A stretch of 64,000 bases of DNA from Sulfolobales archaeon Acd1 (GCA_000389735.1 APJY01000003.1:62001-126000); one strand, 5' to 3'; numbered from the stretch's first letter, positions 34,764 through 42,606 are shown. The notes: generated from the sequence alone by a model not told the origin. A program made the numbers and translations.

Positions 34764-35800
34764 GTAACAACTGAAAGAAACTAAAACGCCTAAATGGCCA
34801 CTAAGACCCAGACCCAAACCCTAGTAACAACTGAAAGAAACTAAAACCTCTTTTCCCTTTGATCCTTCTGAGGAAATCCCAATGTAACAACTGAAAGAAA
34901 CTAAAACGCCCCCTACCCTCCCCTGTGAGACGACGGTGCCGAGTAACAACTGAAAGAAACTAAAACAAAAATGGACTAAGGCCTAAAAGAAATAGCCACA
35001 AGTAACAACTGAAAGAAACTAAAACTCAGATCTCTCAGTCTAATAATTCTACAATTTATTTCGTAACAACTGAAAGAAACTAAAACGTACTTCTCCGCAT
35101 TCGAAAGTATATGGAGGACTGTAACAACTGAAAGAAACTAAAACGTGTTCATTTTTCCGCCCCCGTCTTTATATTAGTAAAGTAACAACTGAAAGAAACT
35201 AAAACTCTACATATGCGAACATCATAACGTGGTTGGTCTCCCTGTAACAACTGAAAGAAACTAAAACATTACACGGGCTAACACCTTTAGGCGCCAGGCG
35301 CTCTGTAACAACTGAAAGAAACTAAAACATCGGAGGAGTACGAGCTCTTCCTGGCTTCGTTGAGGGAGTAACAACTGAAAGAAACTAAAACCCTTTCAAT
35401 TTTACTGTAGAACTTACTCCTGAAATAGTAACAACTGAAAGAAACTAAAACTTTATGGGGTATAAGATTTAAATACTTGGACTAACGTAACAACTGAAAG
35501 AAACTAAAACGGATAACAAAACTGTTACCCATTATGATATCCTCAGTAACAACTGAAAGAAACTAAAACGTAACTGAACCCACGTGGGGATACTTAGATT
35601 TTCCCGTAACAACTGAAAGAAACTAAAACATAGTCTGTCGAGATTGATATTACCTTTATCACGGGTAACAACTGAAAGAAACTAAAACTGAATCACTTCT
35701 GCTAGGTCGTCGTCTACCATGCTGTAACAACTGAAAGAAACTAAAACCGGAATTCCGTTAAACCTCCTCAACGCGTGTAACAACTCAAAGAAACTAAAAC
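34764..35800 (+). CRISPR. CRISPR array, 18 repeats of 24 bp, 17 spacers
   Basis: Repeat begins GTAACAACTGAAAG and ends AAACTAAAAC. Starts are at 34764, 34824, 34884, 34943, 35002, 35063, 35121, 35182, 35245, 35305, 35368, 35428, 35487, 35546, 35606, 35665, 35724 and 35777. Spacers are about 34-39 nt. The last repeat has G to C at its tenth base (ACTC instead of ACTG), so it is the leader-distal end. Repeat type resembles the 24-bp Sulfolobales repeats linked to I-A/III systems. No cas gene lies in the window, so the machinery must act in trans. Confidence 0.97.
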
Positions 35801-36255
35801 CTCTTATTGTCTCCAGCTAACGAGTCCAGTTCCCTGATCGTAGAGCTGACGTCCTCTCCCCTGAATTTCTTAAGCCTAGGCCTTATCTTGACTAGGTTAA
35901 AATCTATGAAAGAATTCTCGTCTATGCCTAGTACGTTAGAGACAAACCTAATTAGCCTACCGCCTAAAGTGTACTTCTTTACAGCCTCGTTGATGCTCTC
36001 TAGGAATAAGGACACGAAGGAAGTCTTAGGATATTTCTTCTTTTTAGGATCGTAGATCCTCATTAGGTTTAATTTAATTACTATATATCTGGACTCATTA
36101 ACTGCAACGTTAACAACGCTTGTCTTTCCTACCCTCCTCATTCCGTACACTGCAATCCATACTCTCCTATCGATGCTCTCCTTTATCTCATCTACTTCCT
36201 TGTCCCTATCGTACAAGTCCTTTCTATCTTCCTTAGGTCTAACGTCAAATAGCAT
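35794..36255 (-). pseudogene. Archaeal AAA ATPase, truncated by the CRISPR array
   Basis: Encodes the N-terminal part of an archaeal-type ATPase (MLFDVRPKEDRKDLYDRDKEVDEI..., Walker A YGMRRVGKTSVVN). Full proteins of this family are about 350-450 aa; here the frame stops after ~154 residues, with its stop inside the last degenerate CRISPR repeat. Walker B, sensor and C-terminal DNA-binding parts are missing. The in-frame ATG at 36255 is preferred over the 36291 start because tandem palindromes sit directly upstream of it. The gene was most likely cut by a rearrangement at the array end. Confidence 0.7.
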
Positions 36256-36256
36256 T

Positions 36257-36289
36257 ATTACGCCTCCGTAATGATTACGCCGGCGTAAC
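36257..36289. promoter_or_regulatory. Tandem 16-bp palindromes upstream of the truncated ATPase
   Basis: ATTACGCCTCCGTAAT (36257-36272) and ATTACGCCGGCGTAAC (36274-36289), 17 bp apart centre to centre. The second has a perfect 14-bp core TTACGCCGGCGTAA. Likely operator of the ATPase gene. Confidence 0.55.
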
Positions 36290-36500
36290 ATAAAAACTAA
36301 TTTGAGGAAACGACGGGTTCACCACTCTCGTAAGTTCCTAATTCACTAGACTTGAAACGTTCCATCTCTGCACTTGCACGATCTGCTGTTGTATTATCTA
36401 ACTTGTCGCTTCTTTACATTATTTAAAAAGTAATACAGAACGCTTTACTAGTAAGAACGTTAAAACACGTTCATCAATTTTCCTAATATATCGAGTATTA

Positions 36501-36914
36501 CCAACGGGAAAGAGCGAGTACAAGAGGGATTGGCGCAAGTACGACGAGAACGTCATAACGAGATACGAGCTGATGTTCCCCTTCTACGTCTTCGAACACT
36601 GGTGGGGTCTACTAGCAGAGGAGAATAGGGATGCGAGGAGAACCTACGAGGCACCGAAGGAGTTCAACGAGCTCCTAGCATTCCCCCACATCTTCCTACC
36701 TTATAGGGCCATAGAAGGAGTATTGAGAGCACTAGAGAGACTGAAAATCGTCCCAACAAGCCTAAACTACTCGACAATACGGGGAAGAGTAAGGAACGTG
36801 AACACGAAATTCCCAGAGGCAAATGACCGACTTGAAGTAATAGTAGACGCGACGGGAACAAGCGCAAACGAGGGAGGACAGTACATTATAGCAATTGGTT
36901 ACAGAATTGCTTAG
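36501..36914 (+). pseudogene. IS5-like transposase fragment
   Basis: Open frame from GKSEYKRDWRKYDENVITRYELMFPFYVFEHWW to LEVIVDATGTSANEGGQYII. This looks like the N-terminal 130 or so residues of a Sulfolobus IS5-type (ISC1058/ISC1290-like) DDE transposase, ending just after the first catalytic Asp (VDATG). The rest is lost; at about 36906 the sequence switches to a fragment of the STAND ATPase family. No start codon or terminal repeat is evident. Dead relic. Confidence 0.65.
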
Positions 36915-37054
36915 GCGCGGTTTGGTCGATGCGGTCTACGCCTACATTGGGTTTAGGAGTAAGGTTGACGATGACGTTAGGGGTAGGGTTATTGAGTTCC
37001 ACCAGCGACCACGATTAGGGTGCTGAGGAACGCCTGGCGTGGTCCGTTCGGGCC
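36906..37054 (+). pseudogene. Fragment of the giant STAND ATPase N-terminus
   Basis: Translates as LLRRGLVDAVYAYIGFRSKVDDDVRG then RVIEF, nearly identical to residues around 50-78 of the 1522-aa protein at 49170-53738 (LLRRGLVDAVYAYDKFGSKV...). After a ~25-residue deletion it resumes with ATTIRVLRNA, matching STTDAVRLRNK, then stops. DNA identity is high over TTGCTTAGGCGCGGTTTGGT, so the duplication is fairly recent. Confidence 0.7.
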
Positions 37055-37093
37055 GTAACGCTTAAGGTTTTGTTTATGTGTTTCGGTGGTGTT

Positions 37094-37837
37094 ATGGGTG
37101 CCCTGAAGTACGCGGTCGTTGGCGTTGTGGTTGCTGTCGTCGTTATCGCCGCCGCCCTGGTCTTATTGCTACAGACGCCGCACCGGGTGCCTGTACAGTA
37201 TTTTGGATCTCCTAATGGATATGAAGCGTTTGTACCAAATGGTCAAACAATAAATTATAATGAACATACGGATCCTGTAGGTGAGTTAATATTACCTAAT
37301 GGAAAGACAATAGATGATGTAATATGGGATGGACAATATGCAGGTACAATAATTAATAATCATAATCAAATAGATCAACTAAATAGTCAATTTGTTGGAC
37401 AAACTGATCCAATAAATGGTCAACAATATGTGCCTTTACAGGATTTATATGTAATTAAAGGTCAGGTGCCAGTTGAGAATGTAACAATAAATGGACAAAC
37501 ATATTATGTAATAGAAGCAAATAAAATAAACTCAGCAGACATTGCTGGATTCTATACATATCAAGGATGGGTAGATAACTTCGTAGAAGCAATGAATACA
37601 CCAGGAACATATGCAGCATCAGTAGTGGGAAACTCACCAGTATTTCAATGGACAAACACAACAGGAACATTAGTTTACCAAACACAACTATATGGACAAT
37701 ATGGATCATTTGCTGGAAGATATGTATTAGTACTACCTAATGGAACTATAATTCCATATGGAGCAATTGGAAATATTCTTGGTGCATCTCTTAACAATTT
37801 TTATTCTACAAATCAAATATATAATCCTTCCAGCTAA
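37094..37837 (+). CDS. Chimeric signal-anchored surface protein
   Basis: 247 aa from the ATG at 37094 (frame open to 37070). The first ~32 residues form a signal anchor (MGALKYAVVGVVVAVVVIAAALVLLL) written in GC-rich host-like codons; from about 37195 the DNA switches sharply to AT-rich codons (ATA, AAT, CAA). The rest is Asn/Gln/Tyr-rich and beta-like (PNGQTINYNEH, PLQDLYVIKGQVPVENVTINGQ) with a few sequons. No family recognised. The switch suggests that a foreign coding segment was joined to a resident signal sequence. Confidence 0.65.
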   Translation: MGALKYAVVGVVVAVVVIAAALVLLLQTPHRVPVQYFGSPNGYEAFVPNGQTINYNEHTDPVGELILPNGKTIDDVIWDGQYAGTIINNHNQIDQLNSQFVGQTDPINGQQYVPLQDLYVIKGQVPVENVTINGQTYYVIEANKINSADIAGFYTYQGWVDNFVEAMNTPGTYAASVVGNSPVFQWTNTTGTLVYQTQLYGQYGSFAGRYVLVLPNGTIIPYGAIGNILGASLNNFYSTNQIYNPSS

Positions 37838-38350
37838 ATTTTTTAACAATAGATTTTTAGGATACACTTACAACATAAGGAACTCCATAAGTAACTATAA
37901 CCCAATCTAGATACATAAATCCAGATCCTCCTCCAGAACCTGCTGAAATGAACAAATAAGGGTTTCCATTATATACACTTTCAATATCCTGTAAGTGATG
38001 TATAGTAATAGATTGTGATTGTGAAAGACTATTATATTGTTCTCTAGATCCAAACGTTCCAGGTATAAAATTGTTATTATTTACATCGTCAGGATTAAAA
38101 TATTGATAATGATACAAGGCTACCTGACTATTTGATGGTTGATTAAACGTCGTATTATATGCATTTATGTATGATTGTGCGAATATTGGTTCTCCATTTA
38201 TTGTAGATGCTGGTGGGTTTGGTGGTATTGCATATGCATTACAACTACTAAAACCACACGAACCAAAGCTATAAGGTACTGAAGCTAGTGAATAATTGAA
38301 AATATTTCCATTCATTAAGAAGAATATAGCAACAACCCAAAGGAACTAAC
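37190..38350. other. AT-rich foreign block
   Basis: Base composition drops sharply at about 37195 and rises again at about 38345. The block holds the body of one secreted-type ORF on the plus strand and the body of another on the minus strand, converging at 37838-37856. Both lose their native N-termini at the block edges. Virus or plasmid origin is plausible. Confidence 0.6.
37857..38345 (-). pseudogene. Secreted-type protein with missing N-terminus
   Basis: From the ATG at 38315 it reads 152 aa, Asn/Ser/Tyr/Pro-rich (ASVPYSFGSCGFSSCNAYAIPPNPPASTINGEP, ending in GSGGGSGFMYLDWVIVTYGVPYVVSVS). Upstream the frame continues FLWVVAIFFL to a TAG at 38346-38348: a hydrophobic signal-like stretch without a start codon, right at the block edge. 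So the native start is lost. No recognised family. AT-rich codons like the converging ORF. Confidence 0.5.
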
Positions 38351-38616
38351 GTTCCCCCTTCGGAATTTCACAGTAGGGTCTCGGCGTATACCGTCTGCCG
38401 CTCTTCTACGGGGAAACCGCCACGGAGTCAGCGGAAGGTTGAGGAAAAGGGCCTCGGCCCGCCTCTCTTACGACAGCCCTGCCGTGGGGATCCCCTAAAC
38501 TAGCTAAGGAGAGCAGGATGTTTACGGAGAATAACGAAGAGCTTAAACGAATCGTCCGAGAGCGCATAGTACATTACGAGGAATCGCGGATTCTATTTGT
38601 AGCAGAAAGGGGAAGG

Positions 38617-39126
38617 TCAGCCCGGTTTCGGAGCGTTCGATCCCCTGAGTTCGCCCTCCCCCTCGGTCCCGAAACCCCCGCTCCCCTCAGCTAACAACGG
38701 CGCCGCGATCTCGTCTACATCTCCCCTCGTTGCCGATTCTCCGACCGTTCCGGGGATCAAGGAACGCGCCAGGGCGGTGAGCTGCCTGTCCGACATCTCA
38801 CGGAGCGTTTTCAACAGCCTCACGAAGTCCCCTCCCTTCTTGGCCTTCAGCTGTTCCAGCAACTCGTAGTAAACCTCCTTTCCCAGCGACGTCAGCTCGT
38901 ACCTGTCGCCGAGCTTCACGAAGAGCAGTCGTCCCGACCCCGAGCTCATCTTCTCGGCCGCTGTTCTCGAGTAAAGCGACTCGTAGGCCTCCTCGTCCAG
39001 CTTCACGCCCAACAGCTTCGAGAGGATCACGACCGCCTTGTGCGTCTTCGTGATCTTATTCCCTTCATCCCCTACGGCCAAAACCGCTAAGTAGGTGAGA
39101 CCGTCGGAGCGCCAGTCGATCATCAC
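38617..39126 (-). CDS. Hypothetical protein, possible winged-helix regulator
   Basis: 169 aa, GC-rich. Charged helices followed by a beta-wing-like FVKLGDRYELTSLGKEVYYELLEQL, which resembles the end of winged-helix regulators (xYxLTxxGxxxxxxL). A conserved-looking C-terminal helix KTLREMSDRQLTALARSL and a flexible acidic tail follow. No partner gene is clearly linked. The call rests on this one pattern. Confidence 0.5.
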   Translation of the reverse strand: MMIDWRSDGLTYLAVLAVGDEGNKITKTHKAVVILSKLLGVKLDEEAYESLYSRTAAEKMSSGSGRLLFVKLGDRYELTSLGKEVYYELLEQLKAKKGGDFVRLLKTLREMSDRQLTALARSLIPGTVGESATRGDVDEIAAPLLAEGSGGFGTEGEGELRGSNAPKPG

Positions 39127-39319
39127 TATTAAACTGTTTTAGTAAATACTTAAATTTTTTGTCGTAAGAACGTCAAACTGGTCCCGCTTCGCCTGAGCTC
39201 GACGGTTGTAACGAAACGAAGGGACCGGAACCCGTCCTGAAGTTCTAGGCCAACCCCTCATATTCATACGGGGAAAACTTTTTAAACTACGATATCGTAA
39301 AAAGGTTCGACGTGAGACC

Positions 39320-39757
39320 ATGAACAAAGTCGTGATCGTGATCGTGGGGGCAATACTAGGGCTCGTAGCGGCAACGGCGGCAGGCGTGGTGTTGCTGAAC
39401 CACCTACACATTAGTAGCAGCAACAGTCAGCCCAACGTGCCGTACAATACGCTCTATTTCATCAACAGTACGCCATATGGGTTCAACTATCTCATCGTGC
39501 TTAATGAGACGACGTATTCACAAATTATGCAAATTACACACAATAATATAAATGTAATGTACACTGAGACTCGAAGTCCAGATATATATTTAGAAGATAT
39601 CATCCCTAGCGGAAATTATGTGTTCTTGATAGTAGGAACTCCTTATCTCCTCACGACCGAAGTCGGTTCGCCATACATTATATATATTCCTACCGACCAC
39701 GGCTTCTACACCATTCAACTAACGTACGAAGGCAACTGGATAGGCCCCCTACCTTAA
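39320..39757 (+). CDS. Signal-anchored hypothetical protein
   Basis: 145 aa. N-terminal membrane anchor (MNKVVIVIVGAILGLVAATAAGVVLL) then an extracytoplasmic, Tyr/Asn/Thr-rich beta-like domain. As in the gene at 37094, the anchor is GC-rich while the later part is AT-richer (from about 39450). TATA-like AACTTTTTAAAC near 39278-39288. Not recognised. The two genes may represent the same class of accessory surface proteins. Confidence 0.6.
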   Translation: MNKVVIVIVGAILGLVAATAAGVVLLNHLHISSSNSQPNVPYNTLYFINSTPYGFNYLIVLNETTYSQIMQITHNNINVMYTETRSPDIYLEDIIPSGNYVFLIVGTPYLLTTEVGSPYIIYIPTDHGFYTIQLTYEGNWIGPLP

Positions 39758-39801
39758 AGTGAAAGTGAAATTTTTATTTTACCTACTCCTAAACTATTCA
39801 T

Positions 39802-40098
39802 GTGAGAGAGGAAAAATATCGGAGTCCGTTTTACTACGATATGGATCCGTTTGAAAGACTCATTCATGATACCGCAGGCCCCCACGCGGCGGAGAACATG
39901 TATTGGAGTAGGAAAAGCATGGAGATGTGGAACACGTATCGGAGAGACGATGACGAATACTATTATAGTAATTATCGCAACAATTCAACGTCCAGCGGTA
40001 ACATTAAGCTAGGTCTCATAATTAATTTAGCGATATTGATGTACATCCTTCTAGCAATATTTGCGTTTCCTTTCCTATCGAACATGCCACACCCTTGA
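39802..40098 (+). CDS. Small tail-anchored membrane protein
   Basis: 98 aa. Hydrophilic, charged, Tyr-rich N-terminal part (MREEKYRSPFYYDMDPFERLIHD..., RRDDDEYYYSNYRNNSTS) and one C-terminal membrane span (LGLIINLAILMYILLAIFAFPFL). The start may be GTG (39802), with TTTTTATTTTACC about 25 nt before it. Unknown function. Confidence 0.55.
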   Translation: MREEKYRSPFYYDMDPFERLIHDTAGPHAAENMYWSRKSMEMWNTYRRDDDEYYYSNYRNNSTSSGNIKLGLIINLAILMYILLAIFAFPFLSNMPHP

Positions 40099-40449
40099 AT
40101 TAACGGCAAGCGGTTTTTAATCGCCTACTTTTTCCGAGATGGGCAGGTCCCAGCCGGCTTAAACGACCGAGCACTCCCGACCCTAACACTGATCGGTCCG
40201 TGATTAGCTCTGGGCACAGCTGCAACCGGGTGAACGCCCCGGTTTACGTCTCATCTGAAAACGAGACTGTTGACCGGGCCCCGCTGTGGCTATCACTCCC
40301 ACGTTTCCTCAGAGTTTTTCGTCGTATTTTCCCCGTATCAAGAGTGAAGTTCTATAAACCTCGAGTAACCTTCTGGATCGTTATCGCTATTACTATTACT
40401 TGCATTGCTCCTAATAAGATAACTAAATTATAAAGGTATAAACAGGAGG
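40099..40449. other. Non-coding stretch with short hairpins
   Basis: No convincing gene; a 77-codon ORF at 40200 has no codon support. Two adjacent short hairpins are visible: AACCGGG...CCCCGGTT (about 40220-40242) and GTCTCAT...GAGAC (about 40247-40268). Meaning unknown. Confidence 0.35.
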
Positions 40450-40481
40450 ATTTTTAAATAATTTTTTTACAGAAGTAAGAC
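40450..40481 (+). promoter_or_regulatory. Promoter of RNA element B
   Basis: TATA-like TTTTTAAATA at 40451-40460, then the segment TTTTTTTACAGAAGTAAGAC shared with copy C; the first G of the element (40482) is about 27 nt from the TATA centre. Confidence 0.55.
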
Positions 40482-40560
40482 GGGGGATGAGGGGGTGATG
40501 AGCTCAACACGAGTTGACCCATGATAGAGGCTCGTTGCACTGACCTGACCCCCTCATCCC
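40482..40560 (+). ncRNA. Box C/D-like guide RNA, copy B
   Basis: 79 nt. Terminal complementarity GGGATGAGGGGG / CCCCCTCATCCC; C box GTGATGA; 12-nt GCTCAACACGAG; TTGA; C'-like ATGATAG; 12-nt variable AGGCTCGTTGCA; CTGACCTGA. The first 12-nt segment is identical to that of copy C, while the second differs in all three copies at constant length. A T-rich tract (TTAATTTTTACC) follows, shared with the other copies and a likely terminator. D box could be either CTGA. Confidence 0.65.
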
Positions 40561-40896
40561 TTGTTAATTTTTACCTCATCTAGCAATTAAGCTTTTCTTA
40601 AATTCTACTTGTTTCATATGTATAGTCCTCCGAAGCGCCAGTTCCCGCCTGAATTGAAAGGGAGTTGCGTCCTCAAGGCAGATAAGGGGTTCGCGAAAGC
40701 GAAGGACGTCAACGGAACGTGCAGGTAGGGCTAGTCTCACGCTTGACTGTAGCCGATTCGATTCTCGCCTTTCGGGAAAACCCTCAAGGGTTCTCGCCGT
40801 TTTTGCCCCGGCTTTAAGCCTTCACCTTTTGTAATATTATCTCACGACGTCAATCCTCCGTAAGAATCGAAAGTCACTTTTCGTTCTTTTTTCATA
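40561..40896. other. Non-coding DNA between RNA element B and the IS element
   Basis: Starts with the 3' flank shared with the other RNA copies (to about 40592). The remainder shows no gene, only short inverted segments around CCTTTCGGGAAAACCCTCAAGGG; nothing I can name. Confidence 0.35.
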
Positions 40897-40904
40897 ACTC
40901 GACG
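40897..40904. repeat. Target-site duplication, left (ACTCGACG)
   Basis: Eight bases ACTCGACG repeated directly at 41734-41741, flanking the IS element; 8 bp is the duplication length of the IS6 family. Confidence 0.75.
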
Positions 40905-41733
40905 GAGTGTGGACAACAATTTTGTTAATTTAATATAATTTTATTCAACAATCTTTTCTCGTTCTGTAAGAACTTGTTTTCGCGTAATACTATTTAAGGG
41001 TGAGCACATGGGAACCAAGTGGAAGGTTCCCGTGCTCACCCAAATTATATTATTGTTATTTATTTGAGTATATTAATGTTAAGCCAAGGTTTTACACTAG
41101 AGAGCAGGTAGCGCAAGCGTTGGCAGAATACTTGTGTGGTTTGTCCTCTTGGAGGGTTAGTTTACCACATTCTACACTCTTGTACTATTTTAGGAGGTTG
41201 AGTTATGTTAGGTATGTTGTTTCTTTGAGTGGAGTTTATGCTTTTGATGAGACTAAGGTTTTGAGTGTTAAGGGGGAGTATTATTACTTGTGGATTGTTA
41301 GGGATGTTAAGACTAGGGCTGTGTCTTTCTTCATGGTGAGGAGTGCTAGGAGTGGTGTTCACGTGCTAGTAATTCTCGCTGCAATGATGGGCATGGAGGA
41401 GTTGGCTGGTAAGTATTTCAAGAGGGTGGACGAGGTAGTATACTCGCACGATGGTGCTTCAATATACAACGCTTTCACTTGGCTTAACGTGAGTCACAAG
41501 AGGGTAACGTTCGGAAAAAGGGACTATGCGGAACAAGGTTTTAGGAGTGTTAAACATAGGCTTTCACCAATGGACAAACACTTCCCTTGGAACTCTAACG
41601 CAAAGACGATCGAGAGGTGGTTCGCAACCTGTTTCCTTATCTATAACGTCCTTTACTACCCGGTGTATTTGTTGGATACGAAGGTGATAATAAATGTAAA
41701 TATTTCAAATGAGTGAAAATGTTGTCCACACTC
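40905..41733 (+). mobile_element. Complete IS6-family-like insertion sequence, 829 bp
   Basis: Terminal inverted repeats GAGTGTGGACAACA on both ends (40905-40918 and its complement at 41720-41733), flanked by an 8-bp direct repeat. One transposase gene fills it. A near-perfect hairpin lies upstream of the coding body (about 40998-41040, arms GGGTGAGCAC and GTGCTCACCC). Size, TSD length and transposase type agree with archaeal IS6 elements. The element appears intact and recent. Confidence 0.85.
41000..41716 (+). CDS. IS6-family DDE transposase
   Basis: 238 aa as read from the GTG at 41000. Catalytic motifs: VYAFDETKVLSVKGEYYYLWIVRD (first Asp), VVYSHDGASIYNAF (second Asp), KRDYAEQGFRSVKHR (Glu). 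The first ~28 residues would be translated from the hairpin region and do not look like the family start; the conserved part begins around NVKPRFYTREQVAQAL, for which no in-frame ATG exists, so the real start is uncertain. All catalytic residues are present. Confidence 0.85.
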   Translation: MSTWEPSGRFPCSPKLYYCYLFEYINVKPRFYTREQVAQALAEYLCGLSSWRVSLPHSTLLYYFRRLSYVRYVVSLSGVYAFDETKVLSVKGEYYYLWIVRDVKTRAVSFFMVRSARSGVHVLVILAAMMGMEELAGKYFKRVDEVVYSHDGASIYNAFTWLNVSHKRVTFGKRDYAEQGFRSVKHRLSPMDKHFPWNSNAKTIERWFATCFLIYNVLYYPVYLLDTKVIINVNISNE

Positions 41734-41741
41734 ACTCGACG
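41734..41741. repeat. Target-site duplication, right (ACTCGACG)
   Basis: Direct copy of 40897-40904 on the other side of the IS6-like element. Confidence 0.75.
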
Positions 41742-41750
41742 AGAAGATCA

Positions 41751-41971
41751 GGCTTAATTATTAGATTAAGGTGAGAATTAACCGGGGATGAGGGGTCAGG
41801 TCAGAGCCACGGCTTCCTATCATGGGTCAACTCGTGTTGAGCTCATCACCCCCTCATCCCCGTCCTACTTCTGTAAAAATTCTTTTAAAATTCTTCTGTT
41901 TTGATCTTAGTCCTTTTATTATCTCATTAGGAATGATAAGCGCACGATCCCGTTGCCCCGAGAATTCCTTC
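41751..41971. repeat. ~220-bp inverted repeat, right copy (RNA element C with flanks)
   Basis: Inverted match of 34131-34353, from the GGCTTAAT end to GAATTCCTT. Contains the promoter, RNA element C and both flanks. Divergence is mostly point changes, so the element plus flanks was duplicated as a unit. Confidence 0.75.
41784..41861 (-). ncRNA. Box C/D-like guide RNA, copy C
   Basis: 78 nt on the minus strand. Ends GGGGATGAGGGGG / CCCCTCATCCCC; C box GTGATGA; GCTCAACACGAG (same 12 nt as copy B); TTGA; ATGATAG; 12-nt variable GAAGCCGTGGCT; CTGACCTGA. TATA-like TTTTAAAA (41883-41890) lies ~26 nt before the first G, the standard archaeal spacing. A T-rich 3' flank follows, as in the other copies. 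Confidence 0.65.
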
Positions 41972-42117
41972 ACCCTGGGAGGGCAGTCACGGAATTTTCA
42001 ACGCGATAATCCGCTCGTAATTCACGTAAATTACTCTGCTATAAGCCAGAATCTTATCACACGAAAAGGAGAGTTCAAACGCGGGGCTACCGTCCACTTC
42101 ACGAGGCTTCACGCCTC

Positions 42118-42606
42118 TTAACTCCCACTCTCTGTAAGTATTTTCTCGCTTTCTTCAAGCAGTTTTCTTACCTTCTCTACTCTAGGTATAATCTCGCTTA
42201 CTGTAAGCTTCGCCTCATGAAAACCCCATACGTGGAGTGAGTACCCGGCGTCCCAGCCCGACAACACCCAGTCCCCCAATTTCTGGGAGAGCTTACTGGA
42301 AGCTGAGACCAGCAGATAAGTATACCATCTACCTTCCCTCAAGGTCTTTTGATATTCTTCGAGGTTGAACTTCTCAGCTAAAGCCTTAATCAACTCTTCC
42401 GCGACTTTATGAGCCTTTCCAGAAGCCTGAACAGCGTCACCCTTCTTTAAGTAATCCTCACATTCCTTCATATACTTCTTAGCGAGGTCAAGCCTAAGCC
42501 TTATCTCCTCTTTAGGATCGTTCTTACTAATCATGCTTATCAGCACGTCTTCAACGTTAATTCCCATATCTTCTGCCTTCCTTATCAACTCCTCCATAAG
42601 AAACAC
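42118..42606 (-). CDS. PaREP1-family protein (HEPN-like)
   Basis: 162 aa helical protein. RLRLDLAKKYMKECEDYLKKGDAVQASGKAHKVAEELIKALAEKF, GRWYTYLLVSASSKL and AGYSLHVWGFHEAKL form the PaREP1 signature. The family is abundant in crenarchaea, related to HEPN helices, and often sits near toxin-antitoxin genes; molecular role not established. The start may be the ATG at 42597 (MEELIRKAEDMG). Followed by a small hairpin GAGGC-TTCA-type sequence near its 3' end. Confidence 0.75.
   Translation of the reverse strand: MFLMEELIRKAEDMGINVEDVLISMISKNDPKEEIRLRLDLAKKYMKECEDYLKKGDAVQASGKAHKVAEELIKALAEKFNLEEYQKTLREGRWYTYLLVSASSKLSQKLGDWVLSGWDAGYSLHVWGFHEAKLTVSEIIPRVEKVRKLLEESEKILTESGS

Noticed and set aside
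34764-35800. Possible cas genes next to the array
   Set aside because: No open frame within 20 kb on either side resembles a Cas protein; flanking genes are an antiporter and accessory fragments.
40200-40433. 77-codon ORF
   Set aside because: No promoter at the right distance, no family resemblance, and the DNA folds into hairpins instead.
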